From assembly GCA_034522055.1 (NCBI GenBank), contig JAXHLS010000006.1:1-64000 (forward strand): DNA of 64,000 bases. The letters run 5' to 3'. Below the pieces are notes generated by a model. That model saw only the letters and a program-made list of their open reading frames with translations, did not search any database and was not told the DNA's origin. The position numbers and the translations under genes are program-made. The DNA is from Gammaproteobacteria bacterium. Lineage in GTDB: Bacteria > Pseudomonadota > Gammaproteobacteria > JAABTG01. Shown here piece by piece: positions 17,165 to 26,610 of this stretch (positions are counted from its first letter, which is position 1; the number at the start of each line of letters is the position of its first letter).

Positions 17165-18673
17165 GTGAGGCTGGCGCGGTATCTTCATCCCTGGCACTCG
17201 GGGCTGGGCCTGGGGTTGGCATTGCTGGTGTTTGTGCTCTGCGTCAGTGGCGCGGTCGCGGTGTTCAAGGACGAACTGAACGACTGGGTGGATGGCATGG
17301 TCCGGGCGCCGGCCGCGGTGCCGCCCCTGGACCAGGCCATGGCCAGGCTGAGGGCGGGATTACCTGCCGGGCAGCGCCCGCGCCGGCTGGAACTGCCCAC
17401 GGCCTCGCGGGGCTACGAATTGCGCAGCCAGGAGGGCCTGCGCCTGCGCCTCGATGCCGCGGGCGGGGTCGTGGTGATGGAGGCCTCCCACGGCATCGCC
17501 GACTTCCTGGTCAACTACCACACCCGCCTCTTCATGGGCCACCCCGGGCGCTGGTTCATCGGTGCGGCGGGCCTGCTGTTGCTGGCCTCCATCATCACCG
17601 GCGTATTGATGCACCGTCGTATCCTGCGCCATCTCTTCACGCTGCGGTTGCGCCCTGACAACCCCCGCCTCGCCTATGCCGACAGTCACAAGGCGGCGGG
17701 TGTCTGGGGCTTGCCTTTTCATATCCTGGTGGCCGTCACCGGGGCATGGTTGGGCCTGTATGGCCTGCTGGCCCCCGAATGGGCAGGGCCTGCGCCGCCG
17801 CCAGGGCCGGCCAAGCCCTGCGGGACGGCCCCGGGCCTGGAGTGCCTGGTGGCGGAGACACGACGCGCCATCCCCGGCTTCGTGCCGGTATTCGTGGATT
17901 TCGGCAAAGGGGGTGACACCGTCGCCGTCAGGGGCGACCTGCCGGGCCGGTTGTTCCGGCGCCACGAGGCGGGGGTCGTCTTCGATCTCGAAACGGGCAG
18001 GGCGACGGCGGTGGATGCGCCCGCCCTGGTGTCCACGGCCCGACGCGTGGACCTGGCCATGGCGCCCCTGCATTTCGGCGACTATGCCGGAGTCGCGGTG
18101 CAGGGTCTCTATGCCGTGCTGGGCTTGTTGGGGGCAGGGCTGTCCATCACCGGGGTCTTGATGTGGAGCAGGCGTGGTCATGCCCGGCAACGCCGGCGTC
18201 GCCTGGCGACGGCACGAATACTGTGTGCCGCGGCAGGAGGCAACGGGGTGGCGACCTTTGCCCTGCCGTTGCTGGCCGTCGGCGCTGCCGCCGGCATGGG
18301 TCCCGGGTTCAGCGGCAGTATGCGCCTCGGCGACCTGTTCCGGCCCGAGGTCGCACCCGTCCTGCCGGTGTTTCTCGTCCTGTGGGTTGCCGCAGGACTG
18401 TTCCTGTTACGGGCGCCCGGTCTCAGAGACATGGCCGCAAGGACCCTGGCGATCATCGGACTGTTATGCCTGGCCGCCCCCGCGGCCGCCATGGCGCTGC
18501 GCCTGCACGCAGGGTTGCCTCCTGGGGATGTGCTGCGGGACGGGGTATCGGTGGCCCTGTGGCTCGGCGGCGCGGTGGCCTTGCTGGGAGCGTGGTATCT
18601 CGGCGCAGGCAGAGAAGGACTGGGCCGGCGCGTATCATCGGTCGCACCGCCGTCCTCTACCGACTGGGCCTGA
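17165..18673 (+). CDS. PepSY-associated transmembrane protein (PiuB-like)
   Basis: A 502-residue inner-membrane protein. The start RYLHPWHSGLGLGLALLVFVLCVSG is typical of the PepSY_TM/PiuB family. Other signature segments are VNYHTRLFMGHPGRWFIGAAG, SHKAAGVWGLPFHILVAVTGAW and VLGLLGAGLSITGVLMWSRR, with several further C-terminal membrane helices. Family members sit beside siderophore receptors and are thought to act in reductive release or inner-membrane steps of iron acquisition. It starts with GTG 3 bp after the TPR protein stop, as the last gene of the fecI-fecR-receptor-TPR-PepSY operon. Confidence 0.87.
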   Translation: MRLARYLHPWHSGLGLGLALLVFVLCVSGAVAVFKDELNDWVDGMVRAPAAVPPLDQAMARLRAGLPAGQRPRRLELPTASRGYELRSQEGLRLRLDAAGGVVVMEASHGIADFLVNYHTRLFMGHPGRWFIGAAGLLLLASIITGVLMHRRILRHLFTLRLRPDNPRLAYADSHKAAGVWGLPFHILVAVTGAWLGLYGLLAPEWAGPAPPPGPAKPCGTAPGLECLVAETRRAIPGFVPVFVDFGKGGDTVAVRGDLPGRLFRRHEAGVVFDLETGRATAVDAPALVSTARRVDLAMAPLHFGDYAGVAVQGLYAVLGLLGAGLSITGVLMWSRRGHARQRRRRLATARILCAAAGGNGVATFALPLLAVGAAAGMGPGFSGSMRLGDLFRPEVAPVLPVFLVLWVAAGLFLLRAPGLRDMAARTLAIIGLLCLAAPAAAMALRLHAGLPPGDVLRDGVSVALWLGGAVALLGAWYLGAGREGLGRRVSSVAPPSSTDWA

Positions 18674-18853
18674 GGCCGATGGGGGCCAACCGGGGGCCAG
18701 GTGCTTTCCCCCGCGATAGGCGTGCCGGCGGATAGATACACCACGGCCGGCCGGAGATGGGTCCACGGGAAACGGGTAGCCGCAAGTGGGACAACGTTGC
18801 TGCCGGGGCAGTCATGTATATCGGTGTTGAGAACGAGAATCAGTGGTGTTACT

Positions 18854-18982
18854 GTTAACGTGAAAGTCGCGAAGCACGAACTCCCCTCTCCCTCTGGGAG
18901 AGGGATGGGTGAGGGAACGAATATGGCGATACGCGCTCCTCTTTCATCATTTCGGGTGGTGCGTATCGCCATGAGAGTTAAC
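18854..18982. repeat. MITE-like 129-bp repeat, copy 1
   Basis: Begins and ends with GTTAAC and is closely matched by 41911-42040. It contains two hairpins, one from CTCTCCCTCTGGGAGAGG and one with arms ATGGCGATACGCGC and GTGCGTATCGCCAT. No coding potential. The two copies share sequence end to end but have unrelated flanks, so it looks like a small mobile palindromic element without its own transposase. The rest of 18674-19053 shows no gene. Confidence 0.75.
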
Positions 18983-19053
18983 ATAAAGAAGCCGCTGATA
19001 GTCGCGAGTACGACGGTTTCTTCAATCCATCATGGGTTACAGCAGGAGTGGAC

Positions 19054-19236
19054 ATGTCACGAATCAATAAGCCCATCCCCGAGTTTTCCGTCGAGGCCTT
19101 CCATAACGGCCGGTTCAAGACCATTACCAGCGAGGACGTCAAGGGCCGGTGGTCGATATTCCTGTTCTACCCGGCGGCCTGGGAACCGGGGCAGGAGACG
19201 CTGCAACCCGGCATCGAGCTGGGAGGACGGATCTGA
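19054..19236 (+). pseudogene. N-terminal fragment of AhpC-type peroxiredoxin
   Basis: The first 40 residues (MSRINKPIPEFSVEAFHNGR through KGRWSIFLFYPA) match the N terminus of AhpC-type peroxiredoxins. The sequence diverges just before the conserved motif with the peroxidatic Cys and stops at residue 60. No remainder was found in any frame downstream, so this is a truncated gene that cannot reduce peroxide. AGGAG precedes the start. It may still be translated as a short peptide. The small ORF at 19268 begins 31 bp later. Confidence 0.7.
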
Positions 19237-19267
19237 GCGCTCCCACGCACTATCGAGGCAGGTACCC

Positions 19268-19528
19268 ATGAAGAACCCGAATGAGGTCGAACAATTGCTG
19301 TGCGCCCTGATGTTCATGCTCACGCGCCAGGCCAACAATCCCGGCATGTCCCTGGCCACGCCGATCCGTGATCACCTGCAGTGGCTGGCCGAGCATCCCG
19401 AAACGGCAAGGCAACCGATGCTGCGCAAGACCTGCCGGCGGCTGATGCTGCAGTGGCAGGGGTATGATGAGGGAGTCGGGGAGTCCCGAGCCGCTGCCGC
19501 AACGGCGGCGCAGACCAACCTGCACTGA
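19268..19528 (+). CDS. hypothetical protein, 86 residues
   Basis: Starts MKNPNEVEQLLCALMFMLTR and ends AATAAQTNLH. The sequence is mainly helical with no signal peptide; LEHL/WLAEHP-type segments and an Arg-rich stretch (RKTCRRLMLQW) are visible. No family is recognised. AGGCAGG lies before the ATG. The only competing frame here (minus strand) is best explained as the wrong side of a frameshift in the neighbouring gene, which supports this ORF. It may form a unit with the AhpC fragment upstream. Confidence 0.5.
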   Translation: MKNPNEVEQLLCALMFMLTRQANNPGMSLATPIRDHLQWLAEHPETARQPMLRKTCRRLMLQWQGYDEGVGESRAAAATAAQTNLH

Positions 19529-19613
19529 GCAGCGGGCCACGGGCCCCTGCCCGGTTGGACCTCCCACCCGGGTGCTGGTAGCTGGTTGGTGCCGGGGGCA
19601 GCCGCCCCGGCGG

Positions 19614-20017
19614 TCAAGTCTTGGGCCGGGTGCTGCCTCGCCGGTCGACACCCAGGCGCCGTTCGGGACGGAAGTTACGGGGTTTGCGGTTCTTTCTGCG
19701 CTCGCCGCGGCGTCGATCCCCGGTGGTGCTACGTTCCGGGCATGATGTCCCTGACCCGCGGGTCCCGGCGCCCTTGGCGTTGATCCGGAACCTCGGTTGC
19801 GCACCACTCCCCGCCAAGGTTCCCGCGGCACGCGTACCTGGAAGCGGTATTCCTTGCCGCTGCCCAGTAGGACCAGGCGGGTTTGGCTGTTCAACCGGCG
19901 CACGTTGATACTGATGTCACCGTAGCCTTCGTGCTCGATGATGTCCTCGAACAGCTCTACGAACTTGTTCAGAAACGCCAGCGATTCGTCGCTTGCCAGG
20001 TTGTCGCGTCGCTTCAT
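19614..20017 (-). CDS. small hypothetical protein (frameshift near 19809), paralogue of 38755
   Basis: Starts MKRRDNLASDESLAFLNKF. The N-terminal half carries EHEGYGDISINVRRL and GSGKEYRFQV, which line up with HDGYADLRVEMRIL and CGKQYRYVVDF in the small protein at 38755-38967. As read, the frame runs on to 19250 through implausible sequence. Adding one base to the CCCC run at 19809-19812 gives 134 residues ending in a strongly basic tail (RPERRLGVDRRG). Its ATG overlaps the stop of the DUF1513 gene (ATGA), so it is the last gene of the imelysin operon. Function unknown. Confidence 0.6.
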
Positions 20018-21159
20018 CGTCCTGAACCTATCCACATCAGGTGATTGTCCCAGGCGCCGTCATCTGTCGCTTGCAGGCGGCGCAGGTCGGAGCCGTCCGG
20101 GGCCATGCCGAAAAGCGCGCCGTCCGCGCAACTGATGGCATAACGATGCCCGTCCGGTGCCAGTGCCGCGCCATAAGGTTTGCGCAGGTCGAAACTACGG
20201 ATCAGGCGGTCGGCCTCGATATCCCAGAGGGTGATCAGATTTCCACGGGGACTGGTCACCAACGCCGTGGCACTGCGGCTGTCGGCGGCCACACTGGCGG
20301 TATACCAGTCCATGCGACGTTGAGTGGCGTCGTCGGCACGCAAGAGGCGCGGCGGCTGGCCGGGCCGGTGCACCATGACCAGGGGTGGCAGTCGGTGACG
20401 GCTGCCTTCGTACTGTTGGACGGCAACGACCTGGTCGTCGCGGGTTACCGCCAGGTGCCGGATGCTGAGCTGATGGTCGTCGAGACGTCGTCGCTCGTGC
20501 ACCCGGCCGTCCCGGCGATCCAGATAGGTCAGGTCGGGTCGCATGGCATGGAGGTTCAGCTTGCGCCGTGGTTGGTCCGGATGCGTCAGGATACCGCCGT
20601 TGGCCACCACCAGGGTCTGATCATCGGACAGCAGGCGGATGTCGTGGGGACCGATGCCGGCGCTGGGAAACTCTTCGATCAACCCCAAGGTGGTGCCGTT
20701 ACGCACCCCGATCATGCCGCGGCCGGCCTCATAGTCGTTTTCCGTCGTGTACAAACGGCTACCGTCCGCCGAGAACACCCCGTGTCCGAAAAAGTGCCGG
20801 CCGGGCGTTGCCGAGACGTCGTGGGTGATGCGTGCCGTGGCCAGATCGACCTCTACCAGCCGGCGCCCGGGGCGGCGCGCGAACACCACCACGTGGGACG
20901 GCTTGGCGGGATGCGGATACAGGCCATGACCACGAAAGTCGAGGGCCAGCTCGTTCCGGGCAGTGCCGTTCGGGTGACGCCAGCGCAACCGGTTGTCCAT
21001 CTGCGTGCCCCGTCTCTCATAGTAGCCGGACACGAGGATCGAGGAGGGCGCTGCGGACGCGGGGCGGAGCAGGGCATCGGGCAGCAGGCCACAGAGCGCC
21101 AATGCCTGCAGCAGGCGCCGGCGGGACGGGCTGAAACATGTTGTTCTTTCAGTCGCCAT
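20014..21159 (-). CDS. DUF1513 beta-propeller protein with Tat signal
   Basis: A 381-residue exported protein. The N terminus has a twin-arginine signal (SRRRLLQALALCGLLPDALL), so it is probably folded before export. The rest matches DUF1513, a predicted beta-propeller, with repeats such as GHGLYPHPAKPSHVVVFARRPG and FGHGVFSADGSRLYTTEND. Genes of this family are found with imelysin and DUF1111 genes in bacterial iron-uptake loci, exactly the arrangement here. It overlaps the upstream imelysin gene by 11 bp and the downstream small ORF by 4 bp. The molecular role is not established. Confidence 0.9.
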   Translation of the reverse strand: MATERTTCFSPSRRRLLQALALCGLLPDALLRPASAAPSSILVSGYYERRGTQMDNRLRWRHPNGTARNELALDFRGHGLYPHPAKPSHVVVFARRPGRRLVEVDLATARITHDVSATPGRHFFGHGVFSADGSRLYTTENDYEAGRGMIGVRNGTTLGLIEEFPSAGIGPHDIRLLSDDQTLVVANGGILTHPDQPRRKLNLHAMRPDLTYLDRRDGRVHERRRLDDHQLSIRHLAVTRDDQVVAVQQYEGSRHRLPPLVMVHRPGQPPRLLRADDATQRRMDWYTASVAADSRSATALVTSPRGNLITLWDIEADRLIRSFDLRKPYGAALAPDGHRYAISCADGALFGMAPDGSDLRRLQATDDGAWDNHLMWIGSGR

Positions 21160-22192
21160 CGGATTCGAACGCGATGGTCAGGCCCAACAGGGCCGCGCTG
21201 TCGAGCAGCGCGTTCTTGAGATCCTGTATGGCATCGAACAGGTCCCTGGTTCGGCCGCCGTTCAGGGCGTCGCGCAACGGGGGCGTGATGGCATCGGCCG
21301 ACGCCAGCGCGGCGCGGGATGCACGCACCATCCCTCTGGCCTGACGGGGTTGTTCGGCAATCAGCAGTGATGCGATGCCGGGGGCCCCGGCGTCACCCGC
21401 GAGCAGAACTTCGATGGTCCGCAGGCTCGCTGCGATGCCGGCCAGGGACTGCCCGCTGCGCCAGGCCTCCAGCTGTTCAGGTCGGGGATCGCCGCGAAAG
21501 AAATTCGCCGGTACACCCACGCGCTGCCACAGCATGCCCTCGACGGTGTTGAGGATCTCCGCCATCACCAGGCTCAACACGGCCATCGCTTCGCCTTCGA
21601 GCAGCGCCGGGCCGTATCCCGTTTTCCAGCGGTTTGCCATCTGGTTCGTCAGGCCGGTGATCTCGGCGCCGATGTCGGCCATGTGCAGGCAACGGGCGGG
21701 TTCGGACCACTGTCCCTCGTCGGCGGGATAGTGCCGGTCTCCGAACAACAACATCTCCGCCGCGGCGAGGCCACGCGCCGACGGTTCGTTGCGGGTATGG
21801 CGATCGGCCTCGGGCCGGATGGCGGCATCGACCATCAGCTCATGGGTAGGCCAGAGGTCGATGCGGCGCAGCAGGCCGGCATCGCGGGCCGGCCCGAACA
21901 TCAGGGGTCGTTGTGCGCGCCAGACGGTGTTGACTCTTCGCCAGGCCTCGCGGGCACTCGCCAGTCGCGCCGCGTCGGGGCGTTCGCAAAGGGCGGATAC
22001 CGACTCTTCCAGGGTCTTCCCGGCGGCGGTCAGGTGTTCGAAGCCCGGTAGCGCGACGCCTTGCACGACGGCCTCGACGACCTGGGGCGGCGCCGCGGCC
22101 GAGAGTTCGATGGCGGGCCCCCGCTCGCAGGCGGCCAGGAGTGCGGCGACACCAAGGATTGAATGCAGGCCCGGGCGATTAAGCGTGTTCAC
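21149..22192 (-). CDS. imelysin-family protein
   Basis: A 347-residue exported protein. The N terminus carries a hydrophobic stretch followed by LLAACERG, a lipobox-like site, so it may be a lipoprotein. The imelysin (peptidase M75) fold is suggested by the AWRRVNTVWRAQRPLMFGPA region and AEMLLFGDRHYPADEG. The family is iron-regulated and linked to periplasmic iron handling rather than proteolysis in most members. It is flanked by DUF1111 upstream and DUF1513 downstream on the same strand. The GxHxxE-type motif of classical imelysins is not obvious here; RIDLWPTHELMVDAA may occupy that place. Confidence 0.88.
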   Translation of the reverse strand: MNTLNRPGLHSILGVAALLAACERGPAIELSAAAPPQVVEAVVQGVALPGFEHLTAAGKTLEESVSALCERPDAARLASAREAWRRVNTVWRAQRPLMFGPARDAGLLRRIDLWPTHELMVDAAIRPEADRHTRNEPSARGLAAAEMLLFGDRHYPADEGQWSEPARCLHMADIGAEITGLTNQMANRWKTGYGPALLEGEAMAVLSLVMAEILNTVEGMLWQRVGVPANFFRGDPRPEQLEAWRSGQSLAGIAASLRTIEVLLAGDAGAPGIASLLIAEQPRQARGMVRASRAALASADAITPPLRDALNGGRTRDLFDAIQDLKNALLDSAALLGLTIAFESDGD

Positions 22193-22271
22193 GGATGGTC
22201 AGTCCTCTCCGATCCTGTGAGTGAGGTGATTGGCGGTGCGCGGCGTTTGCGGACGCCCGCACCGCGATGGG

Positions 22272-23842
22272 TCAAAGGGATTCGAGGAAGAACAGCAGGG
22301 CCTCCCGGTCCGGACTGCTCATCTCCATGAAGCGATCACGGGAGTCCTCCGCCTCGCCGCCGTGCCAGAGGATGGCCTCCTCCAGGTTCCGGGCCCTGCC
22401 GTCGTGGAGGTAGCGGCTGTGGCCATTGACTGCCGGCACCAGCCCGATCCCCACAGCGGCGTCGTGCGCCACTGCCGGCCGTCGGCCTCGTAGCTCGGAC
22501 GGTCGTCGGCCAGGTCTTCACCCATGTCGTGGAGCAACAGGTCGGTGTAGGGATGGATCACCTGGCCGTTCAGGCGCGCGATGTCATGGCCGGCGGTGGT
22601 GAAGGTCTCGACGTGGCAGCCGTCGCAGCCGGCCTCACGAAACATCCGCTCACCTTGCAGGACCTGCTCCTCGCCGACCCCGCGGCGTCCCGGCACGCCA
22701 AGCAACTGCAGGTAGACGACCAACTGTTCCATCTGGTCCGGCGTGAACTCGGGATTAGCCGGTGTGCCACCATGCAATACGTTCGAGCAGTCGGTTTGGG
22801 CGCGCGTGCAGGATTCCTCGGGGAACATCGGGTTGGTCACGCCCATGTCGTTGACCGCGGCATCCATGGCCTGGTGGGCGACGCTGGCCGCCTCCGCCTT
22901 CCATCCGAAGCGTCCCAGCCGCCTGCTATTACTCTCGGGGTCCCAGACGTATTGTGCCTGCCCGGAGATGCCGTCGCCGTCGCGGTCTTGCGGGTCGGCG
23001 TGGGCCAGGATCGCCGTGTCCGGTATGGCCTCGAGCAGCCCCATACCGGGCACGGCCGGTGCCACTCGCGGCGACATCATGATGTCTTCCCCGAGGGGGC
23101 CGTAGTTCAGATCCACCAGGTCATAAGTCGGCTTGGTCAGGGTATAGCTGGTGCCATCGGAGTACCGGCCCTCGACCTCCTGGTAGCTGATCGCGACGCG
23201 CCCCTCGGGCCTGACCGCGCCTTCGCCGACGTACCGCGCCGGGTTGCCGTAGTCGTCGGCCTTCATGCCCTTGGCCGGCTGGCCGCGGTCGCCGAACTGG
23301 CCGCCGTAGACCGGGTGCGGTTTGGGCCCGCCGTGTTCGCCCGTGCCGGGCACCGACAGCCGGATCAGCAGGCCCTCCTGGGGCGCAAGGGGGTTGTCCA
23401 ACTGCGGCTGGGCGCGGCCGTCGGCCACGTGGCAGGATTCGCAGGCGTCGTGGTTATAAATGGGACCCAGGCCGTCGGCGTCATAGCGGTAGCCGCTCGG
23501 CACCGCGGGGGTGACCAGGCGCTCGAATACGCCGTCGCCGTCGTCGAACAGCTTGGCCCAGCCCCAGGCGAGATTCGGGGCCTCCTGTTCGTAGGCCAGC
23601 CGGCCGAAATGGTAGTGGGTCAGGTCGCCGCCGGACAGGGAGCGCGCATCGACACGTTGCAGGTAGCTCATATCGGCGTCACCGTAGGCCGCCCACGGCG
23701 CGACGAAGGCCTTGTAAGAGGCATAGGCCAGGGCGCCCAGCGCGATGATGAGCGCGGGCATGCTGTACTTCAGTGGGATGGTCAATCGGCGCCGCGGCGC
23801 GGGGGCGTCGATGGGGCTCATGTGGTCGATTGCCGTGTTCAT
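22272..23842 (-). CDS. DUF1111 diheme oxidoreductase-like protein (frameshift near 22449)
   Basis: A membrane-anchored c-type diheme protein of the DUF1111 family, related to MauG and di-heme peroxidases. There is one N-terminal membrane helix (about 26-48), one heme motif CESCH at about 134-138 and another, CDGCH, at about 406-410. As read, the frame fails after TTPLWG. Adding one base to the CCCC run at 22449-22452 gives PLWGIGLVPAVNGHSRYLHD and a natural end at 22272, for about 523 residues. First gene of the DUF1111-imelysin-DUF1513 operon. A role in redox steps of iron uptake is inferred. The frameshift is likely a sequencing error. Confidence 0.87.
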
Positions 23843-23987
23843 TCGTTTCTCCCGGGTTGTTGGTTACGGCTTGAGAACAGGAAGTGGCTTTAGCCGTAAC
23901 CCCCCACGGGAACCGGTATCGCCAGCTGCGGGTCAGAATGCCGGTTGCGGGGAGCCATCCCGGCGTGCGTGTTACACCCGTGCGTAC

Positions 23988-25952
23988 TCATGGCAGGCCT
24001 GTCACCACTCGTCCACGTCGAACGCCTGGTCCGGCTCGTCGCGGACGTGCGCCGGCGTCGCCGCTGCCGCCCCGGGCAGCCGCTCGGGTGCCGCCGGCGG
24101 CACCCTTCCCGCCGCCCTGCGGCGGGCCCGCCCGGGCGCGCGAGCGGTCGAGTTCGTGCAGGTAGATGTCTAAGGCGTGAGGATGCTCCGTCAGGGTATC
24201 GACGCGCTGGCGCGATACCGCCTCGGCCTCCTCGGGTGTGGTAAAGACGTGGGGCGTAATCAGCAGGACCAGTTCCCGCTTGTTGTCGGTGCGCTCGGTG
24301 TCGCGGAACAGCGCCCCCATCACCGGCAGATCGCCGAGGAGGGGGACCTTCTTCACGACGTCGGAGGAGGAGCGGGTGATCATGCCGCCGATCATCACGG
24401 TCAGGCCGTCTTTCGCCATCGCGGTGCCCTCGATGGTCGAGGTGTCGATGGTGTCGATGGGCACATTCGTGACGATGCCGTTGCCCACCACCGGGATCTG
24501 GCCGCCGTTGGGGTTGACCGTGGAGGCCTCCTGCAGCAGGCGCATCAGCACGGTGCGATCGGCGTTGATGCTCGGCAGGATCGTCAGCGTGTTGCCGACC
24601 TCGACTACTTCGGTCACGGGTACGGGCGTGCCGACGAAGGTGTTGTTGCCACCACCGGTGCCGGTGAACTGTTGCGAGAATCCGGTGGTCAGCACCGTCT
24701 GCTCACCGATGAAGATCTTCGCCGGCCGGTTGTTGGAAGCGAGCAGCATCGGCGTGGCCAGGATGTTCACGCGGCCTTCGCTGTCGAGCAACTGCAGGCG
24801 CGCCCGCACGTGCTCGTTCATCACTTGGAACACCAGGCTGCTGGTGTCCTTGAGCCCCGCGCCCACCAGTCCCAGCAGGGCGTTGGGACCGGTTGCAGCC
24901 GATGGATTCAGGGCATTCGGGGCCTGACCGTCCCGCGGGCCGGTGCTGTCGCCGCCGCCCGTGTAGCTGAAGTCGAAGGAGGACCTGAAGGTATCGTCGC
25001 CGAGTTCGATGGACATCACCTTCATCTCCAGCAGCACCTGGGGCGTGGGGCGGTCGGACTCACGGACGATACGCTCGACCTCTTCCATCGCCTGCTCGTC
25101 GGCGGTGCGCACGAACAGCAGGTTGTGCTCGCGGTTGATGGAAACGAAGATCGGGACGTTGTTGCGGTTGCGCACGCTGGCCAGGGTCTCCTCGGAGACC
25201 ACCAGCGATTGGTCGTTGGGCCCGGCCTGGGCGCGTTCGAGCATGGCGATCTGCCCGGTCGTGAGTTCGCCGATGTCTTCCTTGGGGTCTGCGCCGCGTC
25301 GCGCCACCCGGCCAGTGTCGTTACCGACCCGCCGCGACGTGCGATCGAAACGCCGATTATCGCGACTCGTCCGTCTCGAGCCCCCGGTGCCGGAAACGCC
25401 GCCGGTGCTATCCAGTGTGGCGCCTGGCACCTCCAGATCATCGTCGAAGTCCGGCTGCAGGTCCGCCTCCACCCGGTCCGTGCCGAACATCGCCTCGATG
25501 GTGCGCGCAATCGTGACCACGTTCTGGTACCTCGTCGTGAAGACCCGTGTCCGTTCCTCCCGGAATACGATGATGTCCTTGAAGTACTCTTCGGTGGTCA
25601 TCACCGTGTAGATGTCGGTCTCGCTGTTGTGGCGGTACCAGATGCCGGCTACCCGCGCGATGCTGTCTATGGCATCAGCCACCTGAATGTTGCGCAGAAA
25701 GAGCGTGAAGGTGCGGCTGCCGGCTTCGCTCGTGGCAGTGATGTTTATGCCGGTCAGTTCGGAAATGACCCGGATCGCATCGCGAACCCGGGTGTCCTTG
25801 AACTCGAGTTCTTCGATATGCCCCAATCCGTTCCTGGCGGGGTCCGCCTTGGCGAGAAAGGTGCGGCGTTCGCCGGCATGGGAAGCATTGGGCAGTTGAA
25901 TCAACATGACACCGGCAAGGGCCAGGGCGATGAGGGGTATGGCTTTGTGCAT
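23988..25952 (-). CDS. secretin (GspD/PilQ/MshL-like)
   Basis: A 654-residue outer-membrane secretin. The Sec signal ends near residue 26. An N-terminal STN/N0-like domain (VRDAIRVISELTGINITAT) is followed by N1-like segments. The C-terminal pore domain contains VNILATPMLLASNNRPAKIF, LTVMIGGMITRSSSDVVKKVPLLGDLPVMG and NKRELVLLITPHVF, the classic secretin signature. A Gly/Arg-rich tail follows; another frame gives a more acidic end stopping at 24002, so the last 40 residues are uncertain. It would form the outer-membrane channel for the pilus/secretion machine encoded upstream. It is the last gene of the minus-strand cluster. Confidence 0.93.
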   Translation of the reverse strand: MHKAIPLIALALAGVMLIQLPNASHAGERRTFLAKADPARNGLGHIEELEFKDTRVRDAIRVISELTGINITATSEAGSRTFTLFLRNIQVADAIDSIARVAGIWYRHNSETDIYTVMTTEEYFKDIIVFREERTRVFTTRYQNVVTIARTIEAMFGTDRVEADLQPDFDDDLEVPGATLDSTGGVSGTGGSRRTSRDNRRFDRTSRRVGNDTGRVARRGADPKEDIGELTTGQIAMLERAQAGPNDQSLVVSEETLASVRNRNNVPIFVSINREHNLLFVRTADEQAMEEVERIVRESDRPTPQVLLEMKVMSIELGDDTFRSSFDFSYTGGGDSTGPRDGQAPNALNPSAATGPNALLGLVGAGLKDTSSLVFQVMNEHVRARLQLLDSEGRVNILATPMLLASNNRPAKIFIGEQTVLTTGFSQQFTGTGGGNNTFVGTPVPVTEVVEVGNTLTILPSINADRTVLMRLLQEASTVNPNGGQIPVVGNGIVTNVPIDTIDTSTIEGTAMAKDGLTVMIGGMITRSSSDVVKKVPLLGDLPVMGALFRDTERTDNKRELVLLITPHVFTTPEEAEAVSRQRVDTLTEHPHALDIYLHELDRSRARAGPPQGGGKGAAGGTRAAARGGSGDAGARPRRAGPGVRRGRVVTGLP

Positions 25953-25970
25953 GTCGGGAGTCCCCGTCTT

Positions 25971-26606
25971 TCAGCGCACGATGAAGAGTTGGCCCAGGGA
26001 GCCGGCCTCGACCACCAGATTGAGCCGGTTTATCTCACGCACCCGGATCACCGCGTTGGAGCCCATTTCGTACAGCCCCACCGTGTCGCCTTCGCGGACG
26101 ATGTAGATGCCGGCATTCTCGATCTCCAGCAGCGCCGCCAGATCCGTGCCGTCATTGACGAGGCCGCGCAGGTGCATGCGGGGAATTGCTATCGCCTGGC
26201 GCGCCGGTTGCAGGGCCAGGTTGGCGGCGCTGCCGCCGCGACGCTCGATGGCGGCGAGGATGAGGGATGTCGGTGCGAAGGGATTGCGCCGCCCCTCCCG
26301 GTACCCGTCGCGGCGGCCCTCCATGGGGCGGGTGCGGAATACGCTGTCGAAGTCCCGGCGTGGCGGTGCCAGGGTTACGCCGGCCGGGGTGTCTTTGGCG
26401 GGATGTTCATCGGGCACAGGCGGGGCGGTGTCGGTGCCCGGATCGCCCAGCTTCTCGCGTACCTGGCTATAGTAGCCGTCGATGGTCTGGAGGCTTTCCA
26501 GCAGCGACTTGTCCTGGAGGAGACCGGTTTGGGCGCCGGCACTGCCCGCCACCAACGCTGCCAATGCCCCGAGCACCACGGGGTTGTTGACGGGGTTTCT
26601 TTTCAT
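25971..26606 (-). CDS. PilP-like periplasmic/inner-membrane protein
   Basis: A 211-residue protein starting MKRNPVNNPVVLGALAALVA, a signal or anchor sequence. The middle is Pro/Asp-rich and probably unstructured. The C-terminal domain (MHLRGLVNDGTDLAALLEIE, then YIVREGDTVGLYEMGSNAVI) resembles the PilP/GspC HR-type beta domain that contacts the secretin. It lies between the PilC/GspF gene and the secretin gene, the expected place for PilP. The frame extends 15 bp upstream, but MKRNP is the better start. Similarity is at fold level only, so the name is by analogy. Confidence 0.75.
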   Translation of the reverse strand: MKRNPVNNPVVLGALAALVAGSAGAQTGLLQDKSLLESLQTIDGYYSQVREKLGDPGTDTAPPVPDEHPAKDTPAGVTLAPPRRDFDSVFRTRPMEGRRDGYREGRRNPFAPTSLILAAIERRGGSAANLALQPARQAIAIPRMHLRGLVNDGTDLAALLEIENAGIYIVREGDTVGLYEMGSNAVIRVREINRLNLVVEAGSLGQLFIVR

Positions 26607-26610
26607 CGGC

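Noticed and set aside
17162-17658. Continuation of the TPR protein frame beyond 17161
   Set aside because: The added residues are Gly/Ala/Arg-rich and overlap the PepSY gene, whose frame is clearly real.
18822-18842. A Fur box near TTGAGAACGAGAATCAG
   Set aside because: Only one half resembles the consensus, and the nearest gene downstream is the AhpC fragment.
19250-19608. Extension of the small minus-strand protein to 19250
   Set aside because: It gives low-complexity sequence and overlaps another ORF; a one-base shift at 19809 yields a better C terminus at 19614.
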